This document shows, piece by piece, positions 7,333 to 15,075 of a DNA stretch of 64,000 nucleotides; the stretch's first letter is position 1, and each line of letters opens with the position of its first letter. The stretch comes from Chryseosolibacter sp964532595 (GTDB taxonomy: Bacteria > Bacteroidota > Bacteroidia > Cytophagales > Cyclobacteriaceae). The stretch covers positions 124,001-188,000 of the forward strand of contig CAZHIQ010000004.1 in assembly GCA_964532595.1 (NCBI GenBank), given 5' to 3'. The notes below the pieces were generated by a model. That model ran no database searches. It saw nothing but the letters and a program-made list of their open reading frames with translations, and was not told the DNA's origin. The position numbers were made by a program, and so were the translations under genes.

Positions 7333-8980
7333 CTGCAGCAGTTTTTACTTGTTTAGCATATTTGAATAATATCCCGCTGTTGGCTCGAGGCGCAGGAGCT
7401 TTCCAGGCAGCTCTGCGTTTTGCCAACGTCTCTTCATCAACCTTGAGATTTATCGCGTGATTTTTTACATCGATTTCAATAATGTCGTCGTCTTCAACAA
7501 ACGCGATGACTCCTCCTTCGGCAGCCTCGGGAGTAATGTGGCCCACAACAAACCCGTGCGTCCCACCCGAGAAACGACCATCGGTAATCAGTGCTACTGA
7601 TTTTCCCAGGCCTGCTCCCATGATTGCAGAGGTGGGTTTCAGCATTTCGGGCATACCGGGTGCGCCGCGCGGCCCTACGTAACGGATCACGACTACATCA
7701 CCAGCTTTCACTTTTCCGCTTTCAATGCCATGGGTCAGTGCGAATTCACCATCAAATACTCGTGCCGGCCCCGTAAAGTTCTCGCCTTCTTTTCCGGTAA
7801 TTTTCGCGACAGATCCTTTGCTGGCGAGATTGCCGTAAAGAATCTGAAGGTGTGCCGTAGGTTTTATCGGTTTTTCGACTGGGAAAATGACATCCTGCTT
7901 TTCGAAATCGAGCGGAGGAACGCCTGCAAGGTTCTCAGCAATTGTCTTGCCCGTAACGGTCATGCAATCGCCGTGCAGGTAACCTTTTTCCAGGAGATAC
8001 TTCATTACCGCAGGAATACCTCCGATACGGTGAACTTCTTCCATAAGATATTTTCCGCTGGGCTTCAAGTCTGCGATGAGCGGAGTCTTGTCGGAAATGC
8101 GCTGGAAGTCGTCCTGCGTAATGTCGACCTTGGCTGTCCGCGCCATGGCAATAAGGTGAAGCACGGCGTTGGTTGATCCCCCAAGTGCCATGACGACGGT
8201 GATCGCGTTTTCGAACGCTTTCCGGGTCATGATGTCGAGAGGTTTGATGTCTTCTTTGAGCAGGTGATACATCGCCTTTGCGGCCTGGCGACATTCGTCT
8301 GATTTTTCCGGGCTAAGAGCAGGGTTGGAAGAAGAGTAGGGCAGCGCCATTCCCATTGCTTCTATTGCGGAAGCCATGGTGTTGGCGGTGTACATTCCAC
8401 CACAGGCGCCCGCACCAGGGCAAGCGTTCTTGACGATGCCTTTGAAATCTTCGGGTGTTATCTTTCCTGCGATGCGTTCTCCCAGTGCTTCAAATGCCGA
8501 GATAATATTGAGTTCGCGACCTTTCCAGTTTCCGCCGGCGATCGTACCTCCGTACACCATGATGGCGGGGCGGTTGAGACGAGCCATGGCGATAAGAGCG
8601 CCGGGCATGTTCTTGTCACACCCTACTACAGCGATGAGACCATCGTAGTACTGCGCGCCACATACTGTTTCGATTGAATCGGCGATCACTTCACGGCTGA
8701 CAAGCGAGTAACGCATGCCTTCCGTTCCATTGCTCATGCCATCGCTGACACCAATGGTATGGAACATCAAACCGACGAGTTCGTTGTCCCAGACGGCAGT
8801 CTTTACTTCTTCGGCGAGTTTGTTGAGGTGCATATTGCACGTATTACCATCGTAGCCTGTGCTAACGATACCCACCTGTGCTTTTTGCAAATCGGCGTCC
8901 GACAATCCTATTCCGTACAACATCGCTTGTGCTGCAGGTAAGGTCGGGTCTTGAGTGAGCGTTCTACTGTACTTGTTCAA
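7307..8980 (-). CDS. ilvD: dihydroxy-acid dehydratase IlvD (TTG start)
   Basis: IlvD dehydrates 2,3-dihydroxy acids to the 2-oxo acid precursors of valine and isoleucine, using an iron-sulfur cluster. The 557-residue protein has cysteines in VVGCDKNMPGALIAM and NACPGAGACGGMYTANTMAS, the family signature GGSTNAVLHLIA, and a late TDGRFSGGTHGFVVGHITPE. The frame starts with TTG at 8978-8980: an in-frame stop sits two codons upstream and no ATG lies near, while the protein begins NKYSRTLTQDP as I recall for relatives. It overlaps ilvB by 26 nt and follows ilvE by 61 nt. Confidence 0.96.
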   Translation of the reverse strand: MNKYSRTLTQDPTLPAAQAMLYGIGLSDADLQKAQVGIVSTGYDGNTCNMHLNKLAEEVKTAVWDNELVGLMFHTIGVSDGMSNGTEGMRYSLVSREVIADSIETVCGAQYYDGLIAVVGCDKNMPGALIAMARLNRPAIMVYGGTIAGGNWKGRELNIISAFEALGERIAGKITPEDFKGIVKNACPGAGACGGMYTANTMASAIEAMGMALPYSSSNPALSPEKSDECRQAAKAMYHLLKEDIKPLDIMTRKAFENAITVVMALGGSTNAVLHLIAMARTAKVDITQDDFQRISDKTPLIADLKPSGKYLMEEVHRIGGIPAVMKYLLEKGYLHGDCMTVTGKTIAENLAGVPPLDFEKQDVIFPVEKPIKPTAHLQILYGNLASKGSVAKITGKEGENFTGPARVFDGEFALTHGIESGKVKAGDVVVIRYVGPRGAPGMPEMLKPTSAIMGAGLGKSVALITDGRFSGGTHGFVVGHITPEAAEGGVIAFVEDDDIIEIDVKNHAINLKVDEETLAKRRAAWKAPAPRANSGILFKYAKQVKTAADGCVTDED

Positions 8981-9041
8981 AGTTCAAAAAAATAATATCA
9001 ACACTATTGTTTAACCTTGCGCGGCAAGGGTTATGAATCCG

Positions 9042-9929
9042 TTAGATTATTACATAGCTGAATGAGCGTTCCAGCACCTGGCATCTATAGGCTTCCTGCA
9101 CAATCGCTCCCAGGCTGTCTTTCCAGCTTTTTCTAAACGTGTTGGCGTCGATCGATTCGACACCTGCAATATCAACTGCGGTTCCACACAGAAAAGCGCT
9201 GTCGGCGGATTCCAGTTCGTGTGGATTGATATTGCGTTCTACCACAGCAATGTCAAGGGCGCGGCAAATGTTCAAAACAACTTGCCGGGTGATACCGGGA
9301 AAAATATTGCCGAGCGGTGCGGTATATAAAACTCCGTCCTTTTCCAGGAAAAAGTTGCCCGCGGTACCGGATGCGACATTTCCGTGAATGTCGAGCATCA
9401 AGGCATCGTCGTATCCCCGCGACTTGGCCTCGGTAGTCGCCAGTATGTTGTTTACATAATAGCCGGTGATCTTACCTTCCACTTTTGTAGTTGCCGGGTC
9501 GGGGCGCAGATGGGAAGACACGCAAAGCTTGAGTTGTCGCTCCCCGTGATACTTCTCCCATTTCCACGCGCCCATCATCAGGTTGACCTCCGGTGTCTGG
9601 GTCAAACGCATGTTCGGTCCAAGAAAAACCAGGGGCCGCAGATAGGCATCGGTCAGGTTGTTTCTTTGAAGCAGCTGGTAAGCCGCCTGCGTAAGCTCCT
9701 CCGAGTCGTAGTTGAACGGGATCCCCAGGAGGGAGCAGCTGTTCTTGAGGCGTTCAAAATGTTCATAGGCCTTGAACAGCTTTACGCCGTTGAGGGTTTT
9801 GTAGGAACGAATTCCTTCGTACGCACCAAACCCGTAGTGCAGCGACTGGCTGTAAGGGTCGATATGCACATCAACCGCTCTCACGAACTTGCCATTCAGA
9901 AACAGGACTGTATCCCTGGAGAAGTACAT
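9042..9929 (-). CDS. ilvE: branched-chain amino acid aminotransferase (first copy)
   Basis: This is a fold-type IV PLP aminotransferase that moves the amino group between glutamate and the branched-chain 2-oxo acids. The 295-residue protein shows HYGFGAYEGIRSY near the N terminus, the expected PLP lysine in VEGKITGYYVNNILA, SRGYDDALMLD and a TAPLGNIFPGITRQ phosphate-binding region. I chose the ATG at 9927-9929 because a longer in-frame start at 9968 would run through the attenuator's U-rich tail and the 18-bp motif. It is the first structural gene after the leader peptide. A second, longer and only distantly similar aminotransferase is at 25235-26314. Confidence 0.94.
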   Translation of the reverse strand: MYFSRDTVLFLNGKFVRAVDVHIDPYSQSLHYGFGAYEGIRSYKTLNGVKLFKAYEHFERLKNSCSLLGIPFNYDSEELTQAAYQLLQRNNLTDAYLRPLVFLGPNMRLTQTPEVNLMMGAWKWEKYHGERQLKLCVSSHLRPDPATTKVEGKITGYYVNNILATTEAKSRGYDDALMLDIHGNVASGTAGNFFLEKDGVLYTAPLGNIFPGITRQVVLNICRALDIAVVERNINPHELESADSAFLCGTAVDIAGVESIDANTFRKSWKDSLGAIVQEAYRCQVLERSFSYVII

Positions 9930-9930
9930 A

Positions 9931-9948
9931 TTTACAACTGTTAGTTTG
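9931..9948 (-). promoter_or_regulatory. 18-bp motif shared with the leuC leader
   Basis: On the minus strand this reads CAAACTAACAGTTGTAAA and ends 1 nt before the ilvE ATG. It differs by one base from the motif at 2624-2641 and, like it, lies 22 nt downstream of a terminator-like hairpin. Its role is unknown. Confidence 0.5.
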
Positions 9949-9956
9949 CTTACTGC

Positions 9957-9994
9957 CGTATAAAACAAAACCGCCCCGGAATTCTCAGGGGCGG
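9957..9994 (-). terminator. attenuator terminator of the ilv operon
   Basis: On the minus strand CCGCCCC (9988-9994) pairs with GGGGCGG (9971-9977), extended by an A-U pair, and is followed by TTTTGTTTTATACG. It lies between the leader peptide stop (10018) and ilvE. Its 5' arm can instead pair with 10030-10040 inside the leader peptide gene, which would break the terminator. This is the standard layout of ribosome-controlled transcription attenuation. Confidence 0.88.
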
Positions 9995-10017
9995 TCAGTC
10001 AATTTCTTTTTAGACAC

Positions 10018-10140
10018 TTACGCAAAGAACGCCTCCTGAGGTTTCCCACAGACGCTAAGCACGACGAGAAGCACATACTCCGGATTTCCCACGTTTGCGG
10101 AGAGGGTAAAGCGGTGTGTCATGTCGTTGTTCCTTGCCAT
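10018..10140 (-). CDS. ilv operon leader peptide (40 aa)
   Basis: This short frame starts at ATG 10138-10140 and ends in TAA at 10018-10020. The peptide begins MARNNDMTHRFTLSANVG; residues 23 to 30 read VLLVVLSV, so seven of eight consecutive codons (10051-10074) are for Leu or Val. It ends CGKPQEAFFA. It lies 23 nt before an intrinsic terminator, which sits ahead of ilvE-ilvD-ilvB-ilvN-ilvC. When charged tRNA-Leu or tRNA-Val is scarce the ribosome should stall in this run, leaving 10030-10040 free to form the antiterminator; otherwise the ribosome covers that segment and the terminator forms. A second Met at residue 7 is an alternative start. The peptide itself is not expected to have another function. 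Confidence 0.85.
   Translation of the reverse strand: MARNNDMTHRFTLSANVGNPEYVLLVVLSVCGKPQEAFFA
10030..10040 (-). promoter_or_regulatory. antiterminator segment of the ilv leader RNA
   Basis: In the RNA, CUCAGGAGGCG at 10040-10030 can pair with CGCCCCUGAG at 9993-9984, the 5' arm and loop side of the terminator: ten base pairs with one bulged A. It lies over codons 34 to 37 of the leader peptide, about 20 nt after the Leu/Val control codons, which is the spacing attenuation needs. Confidence 0.75.
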
Positions 10141-10289
10141 AATGTTTTGCTACACTGCAATTTTCACGAATAAACCATAATCATTCAAGGGAAAGCCGGA
10201 AAATATTTTTGATAATCGGTTAACGAATGTTAGGTAACCGCCGCTTCCCCGGCATGAAGTTTTAATTGTATCGGTAAAAAGGAAACGTT

Positions 10290-10568
10290 ATGTCGGCATG
10301 CAATTTCAGTATTCCGTTTTCCGGTGTTCCCTCGGATATTTATCAGAAAGCGCGTACAGCTGTACATGAGCAGGGCGGCCATTTTCAGGGCGACGATTCA
10401 TCAGGGGTGTTTGAACTCTCGGTCCTGGGCAGTACAATTCGGGGAACCTACAACATCGCGGGACAAGCGCTGCATGTCTCTATCGATTCCAAACCTTTTA
10501 TGATTCCTTGCAGCACACTTCAGAATTATCTCGCCAGGTACCTCGAAACCGCAGGAGCAAAATACTAG
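10290..10568 (+). CDS. small conserved-type hypothetical protein (92 aa)
   Basis: I do not recognise a named family. The 92-residue protein has no signal peptide or membrane segment. It alternates short beta-like stretches (GVFELSVLG, IRGTYNIAGQALHVSID) and ends in a helix-like LQNYLARYLETAG, so it looks like a small globular cytoplasmic alpha/beta protein. The ATG at 10290 follows an AAAAAGGAAACGTT purine-rich stretch. It is transcribed away from the ilv leader, so 10141-10289 is a shared divergent promoter region. Its TAG stop overlaps the stop of the convergent permease gene in the palindrome CTAG at 10565-10568. Confidence 0.7.
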   Translation: MSACNFSIPFSGVPSDIYQKARTAVHEQGGHFQGDDSSGVFELSVLGSTIRGTYNIAGQALHVSIDSKPFMIPCSTLQNYLARYLETAGAKY

Positions 10569-11368
10569 AGGTCGGAACGTTTGAGTTTGAGATAGCTGAC
10601 GCCATTGAATACCGCTGTCCACGCTGCGGCGATTGCTAATGATGCAGCGGTCAGGTAGTCGCGAATCTCCTGAAAGGCATAACGCTCAAAAGGCATTGGG
10701 ACGAGGTTGCGCAAGCTTTCCAGCGGAAGAAACGGGATGGCCATCGGCAGATAGTCGTCCAGATGTTCACGAACAATCAGTTCCAGCAACGGAAGAGTCA
10801 TAAGCAGAACGATCGTGAGACCGGCCCGTTGAACCAATACGCCCAACATCAGGGCGAGAGAGAGATAGCCGAATACCTCGAGGAAATAGGCGATCACAAA
10901 TTCAACATCGGTCAGCATAAACTCGAGTGCCGAAGACGGAGAGTAAATGAAGCCGGTAACAAGACCGATCAGGGTTATCAACAGCGCGCTCGCACTGGCA
11001 AGGACCACGTTGGTCAGCACCTTGCTCATCAGAAATTCAGTTCTACTCATTCCGTCAATGACGTTTTGACGGACGGTGCGGTATTGAAATTCGTTGGTGA
11101 CGGAAATAACTACGAGTATTCCGATGACGATTTTAAAAAGGCCGCTGATGTAATACAGGTTGAGCCACACGTCCGGGAAATGATATAAAGGGATTCGGTT
11201 GATGTTGATGTGTCCTCCGAAACCGCCGACGGTCCGGGCCAGCCACTTGAGAAACTCCATGCCGCTGGCTGTCACCACAGTAAGCGTGACGAAGTAGAGA
11301 CCGCACACAATCCAAAAGGTACGGTAGTGCAAAAGCTTTTTCAGGTCGATACGCAGGAGGTGGAGCAT
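10565..11368 (-). CDS. ABC-2 type transporter permease
   Basis: This is an integral membrane protein of 267 residues with about six hydrophobic segments (WIVCGLYFVTLTVVTAS, LYYISGLFKIVIGILVV, VVLASASALLITLIGLV and others) and the N-terminal pattern of ABC-2 permeases, including QYRTVRQNVIDGMSR between the second and third segments. It starts 5 nt after the upstream ATPase gene, so the two form one exporter-type ABC transporter in the inner membrane. The substrate cannot be told. The ATPase, two DUF4252 genes, the candidate anti-sigma gene and the sigma gene lie upstream on the same strand and may be one operon. Confidence 0.88.
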   Translation of the reverse strand: MLHLLRIDLKKLLHYRTFWIVCGLYFVTLTVVTASGMEFLKWLARTVGGFGGHININRIPLYHFPDVWLNLYYISGLFKIVIGILVVISVTNEFQYRTVRQNVIDGMSRTEFLMSKVLTNVVLASASALLITLIGLVTGFIYSPSSALEFMLTDVEFVIAYFLEVFGYLSLALMLGVLVQRAGLTIVLLMTLPLLELIVREHLDDYLPMAIPFLPLESLRNLVPMPFERYAFQEIRDYLTAASLAIAAAWTAVFNGVSYLKLKRSDL

Positions 11369-11373
11369 TTCGT

Positions 11374-12264
11374 TCAGGCGTTCGCGAGGATTTCCAGAAA
11401 CTGTTTTTCGAGACTTTTCTTTTTCGAGGCAAGGTGACTCGCAATGATTTCTTTTGAGAAGAGGTATTCATTCAGCATGCGGCTGGAGTAGCCGGCGCGG
11501 AGGGTCACGTTAAATACACCGTTTTCGTTATCCACGGCGAAGGTCCCGGGAAACGCAAGAAGCGTCTCGTGAAGATCAGGCGCGTCGGCAACGACTTCCA
11601 CTTTTTCCGAGCCCTCAGTCACTCCGTTGACGGGACCACTGAAGATCATATTTCCCTGCTTCATTACAGCGAAGTGGGAGCACACCTTTTGAACTTCGTC
11701 GAGGAGGTGACTAGCCAGGATGATGGTTTTACCTCCACTTGCGATCTTCTTGATTAGTTCGCGGATTTCGGCAATACCCATGGGGTCGAGTCCGTTCGTG
11801 GGTTCGTCGAGGATGAGCACGGTTGGATCGTTGAGCAACGCCGCCCCGATAGCCAGGCGTTGCTTCATGCCCAGCGAGTATGTCTTGTACTTGTCGTTTC
11901 TACGGTCGGCGAGCTCCACCACGTTCAGCACTCTGGCAATGTTTTCAGGCGGGCATTGCTTAACCATCGAAGCCAGCTCGAGGTTTTGCTGCCCGGTAAG
12001 GTAGGGATAGAAGATCGGGTGTTCCAGCACGGCACCAATTCGCTTTCGCGAAGCAGGTCCCGGAGGTTGGCCAAACCAGGAGAAGCTTCCGGAGGTTGGG
12101 TTAATCACACCCATCAGCATACCCAGCGTTGTCGTTTTTCCACTGCCATTCGGTCCGAGCATGCCGAATACCTGGCCGCGTTGGACTTCGAGATGGAGGT
12201 CATTAACGGCGCGAATGCGCCGAAATTGCTTGGTGAGACCGGAGACAGTCAGTACGGTTTCCAA
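11374..12264 (-). CDS. ABC transporter ATP-binding protein (TTG start)
   Basis: This is the ATPase of the adjacent ABC-2 transporter. The 296-residue protein has Walker A GMLGPNGSGKTTTLGMLMG (about residue 35), signature YSLGMKQRLAIGAALLN, Walker B VLILDEPTNGLDPMG and switch His in ILASHLLDEV, followed by an 80-residue C-terminal extension typical of exporters of this class. The frame opens with TTG at 12262-12264, giving METVLTVSGLTKQFRRIRAV, the usual distance from start to first motif; no ATG fits. It lies 20 nt after the second DUF4252 gene. Confidence 0.9.
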   Translation of the reverse strand: METVLTVSGLTKQFRRIRAVNDLHLEVQRGQVFGMLGPNGSGKTTTLGMLMGVINPTSGSFSWFGQPPGPASRKRIGAVLEHPIFYPYLTGQQNLELASMVKQCPPENIARVLNVVELADRRNDKYKTYSLGMKQRLAIGAALLNDPTVLILDEPTNGLDPMGIAEIRELIKKIASGGKTIILASHLLDEVQKVCSHFAVMKQGNMIFSGPVNGVTEGSEKVEVVADAPDLHETLLAFPGTFAVDNENGVFNVTLRAGYSSRMLNEYLFSKEIIASHLASKKKSLEKQFLEILANA

Positions 12265-12284
12265 TAGGAGATGATTAGAATATT

Positions 12285-12782
12285 CTACTTGATAAAGTTA
12301 CTGATCTTTTGTCCAATGTCAGTGCTTTTATCGAGGGTCGAAAGGAATGTCCCGACTTTGTCAGGAGCGATGCTTCCAAGAATATCAAGTACCATCAGAT
12401 TGTCAGTATCATTTACCAACACGAGCATTCCCTTTTCCTTACCGGTCTCCTTAAGATAGACATCGAAGTTGCGTCCATCGTGTCGGGCATTCATAATGGG
12501 TTCAAAACGCTCTGCGCGGTAATCTTTGATAAGTGATGAATATGCTTCCGGTTTGAGATCGCTTTTGCGAATCATCAGAAATCGCATTTTTTGAATGTCT
12601 TTGATCAATTCGTCAAATGTTTCGCTCTCCTGTTGATTGATCATGCGGAGTGTATTGTGATAGAAGAACAGGTTGAGCGATCCGGGATACTGACGCTGAA
12701 GGCGTTCGGTCGTTGCGCTTTGCGCGAATCCCGCCGTCGAGAGCGCGGCAACACAGACGAGCATCGCGGCGAATTTTTTCAA
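12285..12782 (-). CDS. DUF4252 family secreted protein (second copy)
   Basis: About 165 residues with an N-terminal signal peptide (KKFAAMLVCVAALSTAGFAQ). The rest resembles DUF4252, a Bacteroidota family of unknown function often encoded beside ECF sigma factors: FDELIKDIQKMRFLMIRK, SSLIKDYRAERFEPIMNA and a final SIAPDKVGTFLSTLDK. I chose the TTG at 12780-12782 because it gives MKKFAAM and follows the upstream stop by 7 nt containing AGGAG. GTG at 12806 or ATG at 12764 are alternatives. It is probably exported to the periplasm or outer membrane. It is paralogous to the gene just upstream. Confidence 0.8.
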   Translation of the reverse strand: MKKFAAMLVCVAALSTAGFAQSATTERLQRQYPGSLNLFFYHNTLRMINQQESETFDELIKDIQKMRFLMIRKSDLKPEAYSSLIKDYRAERFEPIMNARHDGRNFDVYLKETGKEKGMLVLVNDTDNLMVLDILGSIAPDKVGTFLSTLDKSTDIGQKISNFIK

Positions 12783-12789
12783 GCTCCTT

Positions 12790-13350
12790 TTACTCCTGGC
12801 GCCCACGGGAATTGTCGTTAGTGCTGTTAGACTTGGCCGGTTTCCCTTCTTCCATTTTCTGCAATGATTCCAAGCCCTTAATATTCATACGGCTTCCGAT
12901 TCGGGATATCTGTTTCAAATCGATTTCTCCGAAAAGGCTAAGGATAAGAAATTCGTCAGTACCTCCGAGCACCATCACCATTTCTGAAATTTTTCCTCCG
13001 TTTTCCTGGATAAGAAATTTCATGTCTTTGTCTTCATCACGAACTGACATGAGTTCTTCATAGCTCTTCGGTAGAAGGGAAAGGGCTTCTTTGTAGAGCG
13101 CCCGCGAGTTTCGGGCGTCTTCCTTAGCGAGGATTTTGAGACCTTTCAGTTTGCTGATCGCATCGAGCACTTCTTTGTCTTCGGGTGTTTCGGCTTCCAT
13201 CTTCGTAAAGAGGGCGAACATCCGGCTGGAGATGTTTACATTGGTAAACGACTCGTCAGTTTCATACTTGCTGAAAAACTTCGAGATGGCGTCCTGGGCT
13301 GAAGCGGTTGAGGCTGCTGCGACCAGGAGTATTACAATGACCTTTTTCAT
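12790..13350 (-). CDS. DUF4252 family secreted protein (first copy)
   Basis: This 186-residue protein starts MKKVIVILLVAAASTASAQ, a clear signal peptide ending in an AQ cleavage site. The body carries DUF4252-type features: SKFFSKYETDESFTNVNIS, EVLDAISKLKGLKILAKED, SYEELMSVRDEDKDMKFLIQE and EFLILSLFGEIDLKQISRI. The frame is open further upstream, but the ATG at 13348-13350 puts the signal peptide at the N terminus. It ends KSNSTNDNSRGRQE, a polar tail. It lies 34 nt after the candidate anti-sigma gene. The molecular function is unknown; the setting suggests a target or part of the sigma-controlled envelope response. Confidence 0.85.
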   Translation of the reverse strand: MKKVIVILLVAAASTASAQDAISKFFSKYETDESFTNVNISSRMFALFTKMEAETPEDKEVLDAISKLKGLKILAKEDARNSRALYKEALSLLPKSYEELMSVRDEDKDMKFLIQENGGKISEMVMVLGGTDEFLILSLFGEIDLKQISRIGSRMNIKGLESLQKMEEGKPAKSNSTNDNSRGRQE

Positions 13351-13384
13351 AAAAGTTATATTTGTGGTTTCTAAAATCAACAGA

Positions 13385-13900
13385 TTACATCCGGGTATCG
13401 GGTTCATTGGGTTCGTCATCCTGACGAACCTTCTCTTGTGCCTCGTTGAAGAGGTTGAGTTTACGTGCCTGTTCTTCCGCACGACCAAAACTTTTTGATA
13501 TCATCAAGAGCGCCTTCTTGGTTTCCTCGAAGGCAATTTCGGGGTCGGAGTATGTATCAGCAGTTGGTGACGGATCGGTCTTGCGAACTTCGATTCGGAT
13601 CAGCCACACGGCCAGTACGAGCACAAGAACGCCGGCGGCAATTCGCATGGTGTTGTAAAGCCAACGTTGCGTTGCTTTGTTTCGGGTTGCCAGCTTTCCG
13701 AGCACCTTTTTTGTGAAGGTGGGATCGACGATTTCCGTTTGACGGCTTTCCTGTAGGTGCTGAAACAGCGGAGCGATATCGCGTAAAGTCTCGGGCGGGT
13801 CGCTTTGCTGAAAGTAGCGGCGCAGTTGCTCTTCTTCTTCCAGTGTTGTTTCGCACTTCCAGTATTTTTCCAGCAACCTGTGGATGTGTTCAGAGTCCAT
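13385..13900 (-). CDS. single-pass membrane protein, candidate anti-sigma factor
   Basis: The 171-residue protein has a soluble N-terminal half with a helical acidic start (EHIHRLLEKYWKCETTLEEEEQ), one membrane segment (MRIAAGVLVLVLAVWLI, about residues 85-101) and a polar C-terminal half. This topology, and an 11-nt overlap with the end of the upstream ECF sigma gene, fits an anti-sigma protein that holds the sigma factor at the membrane. The N-terminal segment resembles the zinc-less helical domains common in Bacteroidota regulators, but no defining motif is visible, so the role is inferred from position and topology. Confidence 0.72.
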   Translation of the reverse strand: MDSEHIHRLLEKYWKCETTLEEEEQLRRYFQQSDPPETLRDIAPLFQHLQESRQTEIVDPTFTKKVLGKLATRNKATQRWLYNTMRIAAGVLVLVLAVWLIRIEVRKTDPSPTADTYSDPEIAFEETKKALLMISKSFGRAEEQARKLNLFNEAQEKVRQDDEPNEPDTRM

Positions 13901-14402
13901 AGGCGTCTATTTTTAGCATTTTTTCGCGCACGGTGTTGCGTGCTCTGAAGAGAGTAACTTTAACCTGGTTCATGTCCAACTCGAGGATGGAGCATATTTC
14001 CTGGTAACTGTATCCTTCGACATCGCGGAGGTGCATGACCTGGCGTTGTTTGTCGGGCAGCGCGTCAATGATTAGTCGAACGGTTTCAAGACTGTCGGAC
14101 AATTCCGCCGACCTGTCCGGAGTCAGGTCGTCATTGACCAGGCGCATGTCTGCTTCGATCGTGTCCGATCGTTTCCGGCTCGAGGCTCGAAGTCGGTCAA
14201 GGGCGAGGTTTCGAGTCATACACATGCACCAGGCCTCCCAGTTCCGTACCTCTTCGGCGTTAAATTGATTGTTCCATACCCGCATAAGTACCTCTTGTAC
14301 AACGTCTTTCGCATCGTCGGGGCTGCTTAGCAGCTTCAGCGCGAAGCGATAGAGCTTGTCTTTTACAGGGAGTATGGCCTTTTCGAACGTTGCGATATTC
14401 AT
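13890..14402 (-). CDS. ECF-type RNA polymerase sigma factor
   Basis: This protein should direct RNA polymerase to a small set of promoters. Region 2 is seen in KDVVQEVLMRVWNN and ARNLALDRLR-like sequence, and region 4 in MHLRDVEGYSYQEICSILEL followed by NQVKVTLFRARNTVREKML, a helix-turn-helix. There is no region 1 or 3, as expected for an ECF factor of about 170 residues. I favour the ATG at 14400-14402 (MNIATFEKAILPVKDKLYRF); an upstream ATG-less extension to 14420 is possible. It overlaps the candidate anti-sigma gene by 11 nt. Confidence 0.92.
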   Translation of the reverse strand: MNIATFEKAILPVKDKLYRFALKLLSSPDDAKDVVQEVLMRVWNNQFNAEEVRNWEAWCMCMTRNLALDRLRASSRKRSDTIEADMRLVNDDLTPDRSAELSDSLETVRLIIDALPDKQRQVMHLRDVEGYSYQEICSILELDMNQVKVTLFRARNTVREKMLKIDAYGL

Positions 14403-14467
14403 GTCGTGGTTCAAAAGCAAGACGTTCGGGCAGGGTGAATGTTACAGGGAGGGGTAACTTTTTTCGG

Positions 14468-14989
14468 CTAGAGAAAGCGATCGCCGATTTCTTTCCAACT
14501 GTTAAACCGCGGCAGGTGGTTGTACTGCGTGTTGTGCGGGGCGGTAAACAAGTACTTTTCGCCGTTGAAGGTCTCCAGGTTGTAAGGCAGGTCGTCGATC
14601 ATATAGTCGCCCCACACCACGGCCTTGCTACCACAAAAGACAAATTGTTTCCAATTGAGGAAGGGGAAGTGTTCGTTGAGCCACAGCAGCTTTTCATGCA
14701 ATGATTGCGGAAATTCCATTGCGGCTGAGACGATGAATATCTCGTACTTTTTGTTCAACTCCTCCATCACGCGCTGACAGTCTTCTTTTACTTCCATGGT
14801 TCTGAAGAAGTTATCCCGATAGGGGAACTCCGACACGGTGTCGTGGTTGTCGGGAAACCCTTCACCCTCCTCCCTTCCGTCAAGGATGGCCCGCTCGATC
14901 CGCACGCCGAACTCCTGTTCATAATAGTTGATGAATTGACCGGTGGAATCGGCCATAACGTCATCCATGTCGATGATAAATCGTTTCAT
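14468..14989 (-). CDS. 5'(3')-deoxyribonucleotidase-like HAD phosphatase
   Basis: A HAD-superfamily phosphatase of 173 residues resembling the NT5C group, which removes phosphate from deoxyribonucleotides. The nucleophile motif FIIDMDDVMADS is at residues 4-15, with Asp7 and Asp9 as nucleophile and acid/base. FIVSAAMEF is the second motif, and the late YMIDDLPYNLETF carries the Asp pair for Mg. The substrate is inferred from similarity only. It lies alone on the minus strand, separated by about 86 nt from the divergent DUF2007 gene. Confidence 0.82.
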   Translation of the reverse strand: MKRFIIDMDDVMADSTGQFINYYEQEFGVRIERAILDGREEGEGFPDNHDTVSEFPYRDNFFRTMEVKEDCQRVMEELNKKYEIFIVSAAMEFPQSLHEKLLWLNEHFPFLNWKQFVFCGSKAVVWGDYMIDDLPYNLETFNGEKYLFTAPHNTQYNHLPRFNSWKEIGDRFL

Positions 14990-15075
14990 ATTCAGGGAAT
15001 GCTTATCTTTTCAAGCGCGTAAAGTTGGCCTTTTAACAGATCTTATCAAAAACCGGTTGTCAGCCGGACGAACTT

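Noticed and set aside
14427..14460. GTTAC/GTAAC hairpin followed by six T as a terminator
   Set aside because: The T-run follows the stem on the plus strand, where no gene ends; the stem is only 5 bp.
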